Below, piece after piece: positions 19,651-28,900 of a stretch of 30,025 nt of DNA. This DNA is from Chara braunii (taxonomy: Eukaryota > Streptophyta > Charophyceae > Charales > Characeae). The DNA lies in NCBI GenBank assembly GCA_003427395.1, contig BFEA01000064.1, positions 2,867,588-2,897,612 of the forward strand, given 5' to 3'. The position numbers and the translations under genes were made by a program. The notes under the pieces were generated by a model, which saw only the letters and a program-made list of their open reading frames with translations, had not been told where the DNA came from and ran no database searches. Numbering within the stretch: the stretch's first letter is position 1; each line of letters opens with the position of its first letter.

Positions 19651-19980
19651 ATGCTAATCACAGAGTACAGTGCAGGTAACTGCAGTGGCAACTCCAAAGT
19701 ATAGGAATTATTTCTGCAGTAAACAGCATTCTCTGTTAGTTCTCTGCATGGTACCAGGACAGTACACAATGTTCACTTGAACTCACTGCAGGTAACAATG
19801 TAGTACTTGTCGGAATTACCGCAGTTAAGAGTGTGGACACATAGTACCTGCAGTTGAACTATCAGCTGCAGTACACTTGTCTTCACTCTCAACTGTGGTA
19901 ACTCCGATAAGTACCACACACTTACCTGCAGTACCCATTGTGCACCCTACAGGTACGATGCAGAGAGAGAGCTTCGATTA
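19651..19980. repeat. Degenerate satellite, block 4
   Basis: Scattered GCAGGTAAC, CTGCAGTAC and GCAGTTAA words without a clear period; transitional between the 11-bp and 41-bp arrays. Confidence 0.6.
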
Positions 19981-20905
19981 CAACACAGGAATGCAGTTAA
20001 CTGCGGTAACAACTGACTGGCTATGCAGTTCGTTACAGTAAGAGCTGTGAATGCACTCTAACTATGCAGTCAACTGCAAACGCAGTCTGACTATGCAATT
20101 AGTTAACTAAAGCAACAACAGTGAAAGCAGTCGGACTACGCAGTTAACCGCAGTAACAACTGACTGACGGACTAAGCAGCTAGCAGCAGGAACAACTGCA
20201 AATGCAGTCGCACTATGACGTTAACAATGGTAACAACTACAATCGCAGTCTGACTATGCAATAAAAAATGGCAGTAACAAATCACTGGTTATGCACTTAA
20301 CTGCAGTAATGACCCCAATGCAGTCCGAGTAGTATACACTGTACAGTTAACCGCAGTGACAACAGCAAACGCTGTCTGACTACGCAGTTAACTGCGGTAA
20401 GAACTTCCAATGCAGACTGACTATGCTGTGAACTGCAGTTACAGCTGCAAACGCAGCATGACTATGCAGTTAACTGCAGTAACAACTGCGTTCAAGTGTG
20501 ATTATGCAGTTAACCGCAGTAACAACTGACTGACTATGCACCTAACCGCAGTAACAACTGCGAACGCCATCCGACTATGCAGTTAACTGCGGTAACAATT
20601 GCGAACACAGTCTGAGTATGCAGTTAACGGCACTAACAACTGCAAACACAGTCTGACTATGCAGTTAACTGCAGTAAAAACTGCAAAAGAACCCTTACTA
20701 TGCAGTTAACTGCAGTGGCAACCGTGAATGCAGTCTGACTGTCCAGTTAACCACAGTAACAACTGCGAACACGGTCTGACCATGCAGTCAACTGCAGTAA
20801 CAATTGCAAACGCAGCCTGATTATGCAGTTAACTGCGGTAACAGTTGCAAGTGCAGTCTGACTATGCAGTTTACCGCAGTAACAACTCTGAACGCAGCCA
20901 ACCTA
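19981..20905. repeat. 41-bp satellite array
   Basis: Monomer consensus ACTATGCAGTTAACTGCAGT followed by AACAACTGCRAACGCAGTCTG. The core GCAGTTAAC sits at 20579, 20620, 20661, 20702, 20743, 20784, 20825 and 20866, a strict 41-bp register over eight monomers. Left of this there are 82-, 40- and 32-bp steps, the last from a 9-bp shorter monomer. Left-hand monomers are more diverged, so homogenisation is stronger on the right. Confidence 0.95.
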
Positions 20906-20933
20906 CTCGCTTGTTGGCATTTCACAAAACTAT

Positions 20934-21041
20934 CACCACCTTCCCCCGAATAGAGCACACAGTCATTATAGCTGTATTTGGGGAACTTTCAGTCTAGATA
21001 CAGCTATGATGACCGTGTGCTGTATTCGGTTGAAGATGGTT
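20934..21041. repeat. Long imperfect stem-loop
   Basis: Arms 20946-20977 and 20998-21029 match at 29 of 32 positions around a 20-nt loop. One mismatch would be a G-U pair if the plus strand is transcribed. A weaker 12-bp extension on each side gives an overall stem of about 44 bp. The size and near-perfect pairing resemble a plant-type microRNA precursor or a small foldback element. No expression evidence is available. Confidence 0.7.
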
Positions 21042-21194
21042 ACTCCGCATCGTCTTCCCCAGCAAATGAAGGAATGAGCATGGTAACTCAACTCACCTGA
21101 AGACTACCGTAGTCTGCTCCATACATTCATAATGCCTATGCGAAAAAAAAAAAAAAAAAACAGCCTATGCAATATGTTAGGGGAAGATGCTCAT
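21042..21194. other. Spacer between stem-loop and LINE-A
   Basis: Non-coding. Contains the short palindrome AGACTACCGTAGTCT (21101-21115) and an A18 run (21143-21160) flanked by GCCTATGC on each side. Confidence 0.5.
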
Positions 21195-21217
21195 TATATA
21201 TATATATATATATATAT
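21195..21217. repeat. (TA)n microsatellite at the LINE-A 3' end
   Basis: About eleven TA units followed by a short T stretch. On the minus strand this reads AAAAATATATATA..., a plausible 3' tail for LINE-A or for a tRNA-like sequence just upstream of it. Confidence 0.9.
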
Positions 21218-21253
21218 TTTTAACTTTAACGTATCCCATTCATTATAATGACA

Positions 21254-21318
21254 GAATCGAGGCCGGGGACCTCACAATTCAACCCGGGGTATCTGACAGC
21301 ATCAGCCAGCTTAGCTTA
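21254..21318 (-). other. tRNA-like A/B-box pair near the LINE-A 3' end (weak)
   Basis: On the minus strand TAAGCTAAGCTGG (21318-21306) resembles box A and GGCCTCGATTC (21264-21254) resembles box B, 54 nt apart. The D-stem pairs poorly and the B box has two or three mismatches. It could be a decayed SINE head joined to the LINE tail, or chance. Confidence 0.25.
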
Positions 21319-21734
21319 CAGGCTTTGCCTGCGGAACCCAGAACTACTGGAATTCCATGTTACAGAAACTAATCATCAGCACAATTTCACTTGACTTTGG
21401 ATAACGTTCAATTTGCTCACGCGTTCTACTAGGATTTAGCTCCCTATTTCTGCACCTGTTTTACTCCCCATGCCTAACAGAACATTGCTATCTATTAACC
21501 GTAAAGTCTAGCTACTCCTAAATAATGGTCTGGGACTAACACGGCCCAGAGGAAGACTTCCGGTTCCTAATGACACTCACCTAAGCAGCCCACCGCGGCC
21601 CTACTGAACCGAGTGTCCTGGTTCGTGGGTGGCCACTCTGCCTAACCTACAGCACCTCTGTGGGACCGAGTGCCCTGATCACTCAGAGGTTCTCTACCAC
21701 AGCAGAGGACTTGCCCCTCTAGCTCACTAGCCTC

Positions 21735-24700
21735 CTACTCCATGATCCATTTTGAAACTACTAACCCTCGAACTGAGTGAACTGCAGCCAACCGGTTATC
21801 TCGCGCCCAGGTACGGAGGAACCAGGTTCTCTGTTTCCTGCTACCTTTCCATGCCCGGGTTTTCCTTCGCCAATCTGCCCTGATGGCGTGTTTGAGGCCG
21901 TCCTTGATTCTGCTCTTGATCTCAGCATCCGAGAAGGGGCGTTTCTCAAATCTCGCCCTGTTTCTATCTGCCCAGATACACTCACAGATGATGCCCCTTG
22001 TCACTTGGGCGATGTAGCCCCAACTTCTCTTTCCATTCAGGTTTGTGGGCAGAAAACCCAGCAGGACCCAGCGCTCATCCAACCTCAACTGCGCCCCCCC
22101 CAACTCTTTCCAGTGATGTTCCCACCATTCCCACACTCGTTTGGATGCGGGGCATTCCCACCACAGGTGTCGAGTGGACTCAAACGGCCACCTGCATCTT
22201 GAGCATCCTAGTTCAACCAATACCCCTCTGCTCTGCAGCCAAACTGCGGAAGGGGTTACCAGAAGAGACAACAGCCAGAGAATGCTCATTTGCTTACCGT
22301 TCGGAAGGAGTTCCAACTCCTTCCACAGCCTTTCAAAGTTGGGCTCTGTTGGTGCAGCAGTTTCCCCCAACACCTTGGACCATCTTGATACTGCCACAGA
22401 TGCTGGGGATCTGACAGCTTTGTTCGCAAGTACATATCCTTCTCTTGTAGTGTACTTGGACATGAACAGCGGGCCAGCTGTTGCGCCATTTGAATTTTGC
22501 CTGCTCCAACTCCATGCTAGGGGGTCAATGCGCAGTTGCCTGAGCGGGGAGCGGCCAATCCAGACTAGCGACTCCACCTGACTGCCTGGTTCATGGCGTT
22601 CTACAATCCGGGCCTGTGGGGGGTTCCTCCAACATTGGATTACCTCGTTCCCCACAAGACTCAGCCTGTTCCCTTCCCCCTCACATTGCCAGCTTTCCAC
22701 CATCCGGAACCCACTGGGCAGGATCTCAGTAATCTTCCAAACGGTACCCCCCCTTTCCCGGTCCTCCGCCACATACCACGTGCCTATTGGGTCCACCCCT
22801 TCCGGGCCCAGGATGTCTTTCCAGTCTTGCGGTATGGCCTCGAGCAATGCGAGCCAGTTTTCCTCTACACGCCTGAGTCCTTGCAGCCGGGTTTTCATTT
22901 CCGACAGCGGTTCCCAGCTGCCTAACAAAGAGGACCACAGGTCCCTTATCCTTGACACCCCTTTTTTCAACCAGGCAAGTCCGAAAGTGGCCACTGAACC
23001 ATTCGCAGGGAAGCTTTGCCCTCCCGGATTGCAGATGGCGTGGTTCTCGAACAGCGGTTGGGCCAACACTTCTTCTTTCGTGCGCGGGGGGGTTGGCGTG
23101 TCAGGGGGCAGGCTTCTCCAGGCTCTCAGGATCGATTTCCAGAACAGCGACTTCGGTCTCTTTTTCTTGAAGGATTCCATAAAAAACAGACCCAGACGTC
23201 CCCGGGTCTGCTGAGCCCCCATTCTCTCATCAACAGCCTCTCTGCCAGGAGGATCCAGTCTTCCTTAGTCTCTGCTGTCGCCACTTTAACCAGCCAGGTT
23301 CTCAGCTGAGCCTGGTTCTTCCGTGCTGGGTCCCAGAGACCCAGCCCTCCCTGCGCTCGTGGGAAGGTGAGCAGCTCCCATGCCACCTTGGTTACAAAAC
23401 CCTCTTCCTTCTTAGCACTTGGCTTCCAGAGGAAATGAGCCACTAAACGGCGTATCGTCGAGATGACCCCTGCTGCAATTTCACGAACTGCACAAGCAAA
23501 CCAGAGGATTTAGAAAAGGGCCACATTCGCCACTAGTGCCCGACCTATCAAGGATAAATGCCACGCAGAACCCCATAACTTCAGTCTGGCTGCGATTCTA
23601 CTTTGGAGAAGTAGTCCCTGCGATGATGCTTCCACTTGCAGACTAACCAAGACTCCGAGGAATCTCTCTTCCTCACCCTCCTCGGTCCTCCTCATTCCCC
23701 ATTCTACGTTTAACTTAAACTTGAAAGTAGGAAGATTTGGACCAGTTTACTGAGGCTTCTGACAAGCACGCGTACTCCTGCATGACTGACTTCAGGGCTG
23801 AAAGAGCTGGTGCCGTGTTCTGGCATACTGCAAACAGATCATCGGCTAGGGCCTTGACTCTGCACTCCATTGAGTCATTGAGGCTGATGCCCTTGATCAA
23901 CGGGTGTTTTCTGATGCGGTTGAGGATTACTTCCATTTGGAGCACGAAAAGTAGAGGAGCGAGAGGACAGCCTTGATGCAGGGACCTTGTCAGTTTAAAG
24001 GGGGCTGACAGCAGACCATTCACCATTACTGCCGAGGTGGAGAGAGTGTACAGAGCTATAACCCACTTGCAAAAACCACCGCCAAACCCCATGTGCTTTA
24101 GTGTGGTCATGACGAACGTCCATCCCACCTTGTCATAGGCCTTTTCCAAGTCCAGCAGCAATACCGCTGTATCCAAGTTCTCAGATTGTACCACCTCCAG
24201 GACCTCGATGGCGGTTGCGATGTTGTTGAAGATGGAGCGCCCTTGAACGAAAGCACCTTGGTCTTTCTCCACCAGCCCAGGTAGGTACCTCCCTAATCTC
24301 CTTGCTAATGTCTTGGCCAAGATTTTGTACGAGACATTGAGTAAGGAGATCGGGCGCCAGTTCCTCACCTCCGCTTTGTCCCCCTTCTTGAAGAGTACCG
24401 AGATAACACCGTGNGNCATCTTCNTACCCAGCCTGCCTCCCATCAGCACCTCGTTGTAGAGTTCCACCAGTGGTGGTCCTACCGCACCCCAGCATTTGGA
24501 GTAGAACTCCACCGTCANCCCATCGATACCGGGCGCCTTGCCTTTCGCCATGGACTTCAATGTTTGGGTGGTCTCCTCGAAGNTAAGAGGTCTNTCCAGA
24601 TCTAGCTTTGCTGAAAGTGGGAGTCTCCCCTGCGTGTCCTCCCACAAGCTCGAGACCTCCGTCAGGTCGGTGTGTATGTTGTCTTGCGGCCGGCGGGTGG

Positions 24701-25973
24701 TGAGGATATCCTCGTAGTACAGTCTAGCGTAGTCGAGCATCCCTGTCGCCGTGGAAGCCGTAGGCGCTGTTTCATCAAAGGGATGCCTAAGTTCCACCAT
24801 TTGCTGCCTTGAGCGTCGAGGTAGCAACTTTTGGAAAGTTTCCTTGTTCATCTTGTCGTTGACTTCAATACCTTTCTCCTTCAGCAGGTCGGACCATGTT
24901 CGCTCCTTCTCTGATTGCAGGTCTTCCCATTCTGCCATCCTCTTCCCCCTCTCTGTTGCCCATACCAAGGCCGAAATAGGATGCCCCTCCATCCTTTCTT
25001 CTGCCTCTTCTACTCTTTTCTTACACTCCGCTTCCTTCCGATTCCTTATCTTTGCTAGAATTTTTGAGCAAACACTCAGCGTGCTGGATACAATAGCGAT
25101 GCCCCCATCCAACCAGTCCTCTGCAGATTGGAAGAGGTCCTTGGCTCCATCCCATTCTTTCATGTGCTGATCTACCCATTCCACCAGACCTGGGTCCTCC
25201 AGGTTCTGTGCGTTAAGCCTGAAGAAACCCTTTCCCCACTCTGAGCTTACACTTAACTTGATGTCTGCGATCACAGGTTTGTGATCCGACAGCGGGTTGC
25301 AGACCTCCTGCACTGCCGTGACGCCACTTAGGACTGATTCTGTGGTTAGGTAGTAGTCCAGTCTTCGCCTGGACACCGTCCCCCCTCTGCGATGCACGTG
25401 GGACATCCAGGTGTAGCCTGGGTTCCCGGGATTCAGGATCCTGAATGGGTCCGCCATCTCGAGTTCTGATGCTAGCTCCAGGAGTGTCTGCACATCTTTC
25501 CTGCCTGCAGTTGCTGAGTCTGGCTTCAAGGCTTCGTGGAAGGACAGATTCCAGTCCCCTGCTATAATCAGGTTGTCTATCTTTGGAATGTGAGAGACAA
25601 GGCTGGCGAAGAACCTCGCGCGCTCCCCTGCCTCTGTAGGCGCGTAGACCGTCATGATTGCCCACTCTTCTCCCCCTGACTCCAATCTGATCCAGGCCCA
25701 TCTACCCCAGATATCAGATTCTGAGTCAATCACCTTCATCTGCAGATCTCTATGGATTAGTATTCCCACTCCCCCCCTGGTTCCCTGCGCGGGGGCCCAA
25801 ACTTGAGGCCCATCCCACCAGTTCCCCAGCTCGAGTAGTTTCTCTTCGTCCAACTTTGATTCTTGAATAAGTAGACAGTTGATCCTCCATTCGTGTACCC
25901 AGCTTTTCAACCGTCTCCCACTTGTGTCTCCCAAGCCCTGGAGGTTCCAAGAGGCCATCTTGAGTCTATCCAT
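21735..25973 (-). pseudogene. LINE-A ORF2: endonuclease/reverse transcriptase/zinc finger (three lesions)
   Basis: From ATG 25973, 752 codons are open. Endonuclease landmarks: SWN (8-10), QES with Glu38, GDWN (139-142), RRLDYY with Asp206, SDH (229-231). Reverse transcriptase: GKAPGIDG (478-485), WRPISLL (539-545), motif A LLDLEKAYD (Asp608, Asp614), motif B SLHQGCPLAP (664-673), motif C LADD (709-712). A one-base frameshift follows SSYF at about 23725. The reading then continues in the next frame, hits an in-frame TAA at 23510-23512, and returns to the first frame at about 23200-23225. The last 1.4 kb (open 23222-21735) carries the C-terminal finger C-x2-C-x8-H-x4-C (CSRC...HLWWEC). A full product of about 1,410 residues would nick DNA and copy the element RNA; this copy encodes only endonuclease plus most of the RT. 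Confidence 0.88.
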
Positions 25974-26790
25974 TAGTTTGCTGTATGGCCGCTTGCTGTT
26001 GGATGCGGTTGGGGTCGGCTTGTTCGACTTGCTGGTTGTCCGGATTTGCAGACCTTTCTGGCGTCACTGCTTGTGGCATGGACCGGGACTGTATGCTACC
26101 TCTTGAGCTGCCACGGGAAGAGGTCGCCTGTGATCTCGTGGGCCTGTCCTTTGTCAGCATGGAGTACATGAATGCCGATTGCAGTCCTTCATCCGCCGAC
26201 AACTTCTCGCAGAGGTTGAGCAGGATTAAGGCACTGATTTCGTGAAAAACTGTGATTTGCTCGAGTTTCGGAGTGTTCCGTTCCCTTACTGCGTCCATGT
26301 GGTACCAGCGGACCCCGGACCGGGTCAGCGAGTCAGCCGATTCCGGGGGGATCCGTGCATCCAATAAGGGGAAATAGAACTTGTAATACCCTTGAGAAGT
26401 TTCACAAATAATATTTATCATTGAAGACTTGGGTATTACTCTGATCGGAATGTGTTCCCCGTATAGACTTCTTGTTTTCTGCAGTATCACATTGTGGGTT
26501 GGTGCTCTCTCCACCTCCTCCGATGGGATGTAAGGTCTCCCATCAGCGCTCGATAGCGCTAGAAAGTTGGTGCCATCTCTTGCTTGCGTACATACTAACG
26601 GAACAATCCTCCGCCTAACCGTTTCTGCTTGGTCCCTGTGTATCAGATTCGACCTCTTGTTGCGGTCGACCTGCTGTCTCAGGGCTGCACCCCTCTCTTC
26701 TCTCTGCTGCAGTCTGGAGTGCGCCGATCTCTCCATTGAGGAGGAGGAGAGTTCCCTGCTCGGTGGCTCTTCTTCCTTCTCGCTCTCCAT
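25966..26790 (-). CDS. LINE-A middle ORF, 274 aa, unknown; degenerate Nudix-like fold suspected
   Basis: An intact frame starts 12 nt after the ORF1 stop and ends with TAG inside ATGGATAG, which also holds the ORF2 start codon. The N-terminus (1-60) is charged, Glu/Arg/Ser/Gln-rich and may form a coiled coil. Residues 61-195 look globular: RRIVPLVCTQARDGTNFLAL, YIPSEEVERAPTHNVIL, then SLYGEHIPI, YYKFYFPLLDARIP and SGVRWYHMD. The spacing from Pro89 to Gly111 and a later RW matches the layout of a Nudix box and its C-terminal strand, but the RExxEE glutamates are absent. The C-terminus (215-274) is Ser/Gln/Arg-rich and probably disordered. This protein is not a known LINE component that I recognise. 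The fold idea is inference by eye; alternatives are an RNA-binding accessory domain or a split-off C-terminal part of ORF1. Confidence 0.75.
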   Translation of the reverse strand: MESEKEEEPPSRELSSSSMERSAHSRLQQREERGAALRQQVDRNKRSNLIHRDQAETVRRRIVPLVCTQARDGTNFLALSSADGRPYIPSEEVERAPTHNVILQKTRSLYGEHIPIRVIPKSSMINIICETSQGYYKFYFPLLDARIPPESADSLTRSGVRWYHMDAVRERNTPKLEQITVFHEISALILLNLCEKLSADEGLQSAFMYSMLTKDRPTRSQATSSRGSSRGSIQSRSMPQAVTPERSANPDNQQVEQADPNRIQQQAAIQQTNG

Positions 26791-26802
26791 CCGGACATGG
26801 GA

Positions 26803-28749
26803 CTAAGAAGAGATAGAAGTTCTTGAGAGCTCCCCCTGAATATCGATCCCCGGCGCCGCTGATGGTGGATCATCCCTCCCATGCCGTCCATCACATTCAT
26901 CCCCCCACCTTCTCGCTACTCTATCTTGGTTACTCAACCTATCTGCCTCGGATCTGGTGATAACATCCTGTCTCCTCGTTTCCTCCTCCACCCACGTTCG
27001 CCAAGTCTTTCCATTCCTCCTCCTTTGTTTCATTAGCCCGTGCTGACGGTCTCCACCCAAAGAGCAACCTGTTTCTCCCATCGCGTTCTGCCCGGCCTGT
27101 TCCAGCATGCCTGTTCCTTGCTGCACTTGGTGTTGAGCTAGCTCCCTCCAGTGGTATGAACTGGATGGGTACCGCGGCTTAGGATAGTCGGGGAAGGTGC
27201 TGTACGCTTGGATCTGTAGCTCATGCTGATGGTAGTTCACTGGTGGACCTGTGTTGATCCATTGATCATACCCTGGATAGTCTTGCGTGTATCCCAAAAG
27301 GCCGCTGTGTCCTGCAGGCTCTGTGTATGTTCCATCGTATCTGCCATAGCACCCTCGTCCAGTGTCTTGCATTCTCCAATCCAGCTCCCTCTCGTCCCTT
27401 GGGGGAACAAAGTTCTCTGGGATCGAGGATATCGGCCAGGTTCCCCGCTGTTCCCATGTGGGCAAGAGGGATGGATGTGAAGGCTGCATTCCTCCTCGAA
27501 ATTCTGGGGCCACTCTTGCCTCCTGCCCTCTGTCTGCGTGTGTAGGAGCTGTGTGACCACCCTGATGACTTGAGTTTCGGCTTGGGTGGCTGTAGGTACG
27601 CCTCACCGGGGCGGACTGTTGAGCCCACTGTCCTTCACTCCTGACTGATCTGTCTCTCTCATTGGCCCCTGCCTCCCTGTCCTGCCTGTGGCCTCGTGTA
27701 TTATCTGACCCCTCCTCCCGCCTTGTTCGAGGGACCCTGTTCAGCGTGTGCTGAAGGAAGCGTTCCTTGTGTCCACCTGCCCGAGCACCTCCTTCCCTTC
27801 TCCCTTCATCATTTTGTTGCGACCGTGGACAATTTTCCTCTGTGTGGAAATACCACTTGCATTTCCTGCACCAATCTGTGAATGGAGTAGCTATCTCGAC
27901 TCTCCATCTTTCACCTTTAGGGGATTCAATCACCAGGACGTCGTCAACGTTGAATCTTGCATCTGGGTGCATGTCCATCTTGACATTCATCAGCTTCGGT
28001 CGCGTTCTATCGTATTCGGGGGGGTGCATCTCCAGCACTTCCCCGAACATCCCTCCGACTGCTTCGCCTAAGTAGTAGTAAGCATCTACCTGTACTCTCA
28101 AGGCTACAATCCAGAAGTTCTTTTCCGCATCTTGCAGTTTCGTGTCCCGAAGCTCCTGACGTGGCATCCAAGGCTTGAATATTGTAAGGTACTCTTTATT
28201 TCCCAGTTTTAGTTTTGCCTCCTTCGATCTTAGCATCCAGTCTGCAACTTCCTTTGCCTTGGCCACGTATGAAACAACATTCTGGCCTTCGAAACGAATT
28301 CTGCCTCTTCTCGTGTCAAGATCAAATATCTGTTGTGACATCCACCCATCTTCGTAGGCTCTGATCAGATCCTCCTTGACCTGTCTTGAGAGGTTTCTTG
28401 CTTCTTCTTGAAAGATCAGGATTACTGTTCTTTCCTTCAACCAATTCTCCTTAATACTGTCCATAGTTTCATCCACTACAAACCTTCTTCCCTCTTCATC
28501 TTCAACGACCTCCCCCAGTCCCAGTCCATTCGGGCAGATGCCTTCGTCGTAGCATCTGCTGACTGACTCTCGAACCCGATCCTCCGCTCCCTGTTGTGAT
28601 CTTGACTGTACTGGTGGCGCCGAGCTTCTTGCTGCATTCGAGGCTGCACCTCTACCCATTCCTTCTTGCTGCTGTCCTGGAGTTTTGCGGCTTGGCGGGA
28701 TGTACCGACCGGTGCTTGAGGGAATCCCTGGTCCCGTGCCTCCTTCCAT
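26803..28749 (-). CDS. LINE-A ORF1: Gag-like RNA-binding protein with CCHC zinc knuckle
   Basis: Intact 648-residue frame, the first in the element. Residues 100-290 form a globular DUF4283/RRM-like domain typical of plant LINE ORF1 proteins (RTVILIF, RGRIRFEGQNVVSYV, FWIVALRV, DDVLVIES). It is followed by a zinc knuckle C-x2-C-x4-H-x4-C at Cys294, Cys297, His302 and Cys307 (CRKCKWYFHTEENC). Residues 310-648 are Gln/Arg/Gly/His/Tyr-rich and probably disordered. The protein should bind the element RNA and form ribonucleoprotein particles. The start is the first ATG of the frame after a leader of about 150 nt; the stop TAG is followed 12 nt later by the middle ORF. Confidence 0.88.
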   Translation of the reverse strand: MEGGTGPGIPSSTGRYIPPSRKTPGQQQEGMGRGAASNAARSSAPPVQSRSQQGAEDRVRESVSRCYDEGICPNGLGLGEVVEDEEGRRFVVDETMDSIKENWLKERTVILIFQEEARNLSRQVKEDLIRAYEDGWMSQQIFDLDTRRGRIRFEGQNVVSYVAKAKEVADWMLRSKEAKLKLGNKEYLTIFKPWMPRQELRDTKLQDAEKNFWIVALRVQVDAYYYLGEAVGGMFGEVLEMHPPEYDRTRPKLMNVKMDMHPDARFNVDDVLVIESPKGERWRVEIATPFTDWCRKCKWYFHTEENCPRSQQNDEGRREGGARAGGHKERFLQHTLNRVPRTRREEGSDNTRGHRQDREAGANERDRSVRSEGQWAQQSAPVRRTYSHPSRNSSHQGGHTAPTHADRGQEARVAPEFRGGMQPSHPSLLPTWEQRGTWPISSIPENFVPPRDERELDWRMQDTGRGCYGRYDGTYTEPAGHSGLLGYTQDYPGYDQWINTGPPVNYHQHELQIQAYSTFPDYPKPRYPSSSYHWRELAQHQVQQGTGMLEQAGQNAMGETGCSLGGDRQHGLMKQRRRNGKTWRTWVEEETRRQDVITRSEADRLSNQDRVARRWGDECDGRHGRDDPPSAAPGIDIQGELSRTSISS

Positions 28750-28900
28750 CTTCTGAGTAGCTCGGCTTCTGTTGACGCCGTGTCACTCTCTCTTCGTTGC
28801 CTGTAGACTGGTGGATTAGACCGTGAAAGACAGACCAGACTAGCAAATGGGACCGCCCGGGAATATCGTTTCTTCCGTATGTCGGAGGAGACCAGCAGGC

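Larger units (their letters stand above)
21195..28900 (-). mobile_element. LINE-A: nearly full-length three-ORF L1-like retrotransposon
   Basis: About 7.7 kb read right to left: 5' leader (about 28900-28750), ORF1 (28749-26803), a middle ORF (26790-25966), ORF2 (25973-21735), and a 3' UTR of roughly 500 bp ending at a (TA)n run at 21195-21217. Both outer boundaries are approximate because I found no convincing target-site duplication. GC content is visibly higher than in LINE-B. ORF1 and the middle ORF are intact; ORF2 has three lesions. Six isolated N positions between 24414 and 24594 look like ambiguous bases from near-identical copies merged in assembly. Confidence 0.88.

Noticed and set aside
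19433-19657. 74-codon repetitive peptide frame
   Set aside because: A translation of the 11-bp repeat in rotating frames, giving an 11-residue cycle.
14311-20905. CRISPR-like regular repeats
   Set aside because: The units are directly tandem without unique spacers, and the setting is eukaryotic satellite DNA.
21760-22938. Plus-strand frames of 97-146 codons at 21.8-23.3 kb
   Set aside because: They are antisense shadows of LINE-A ORF2, which carries recognisable motifs on the minus strand.
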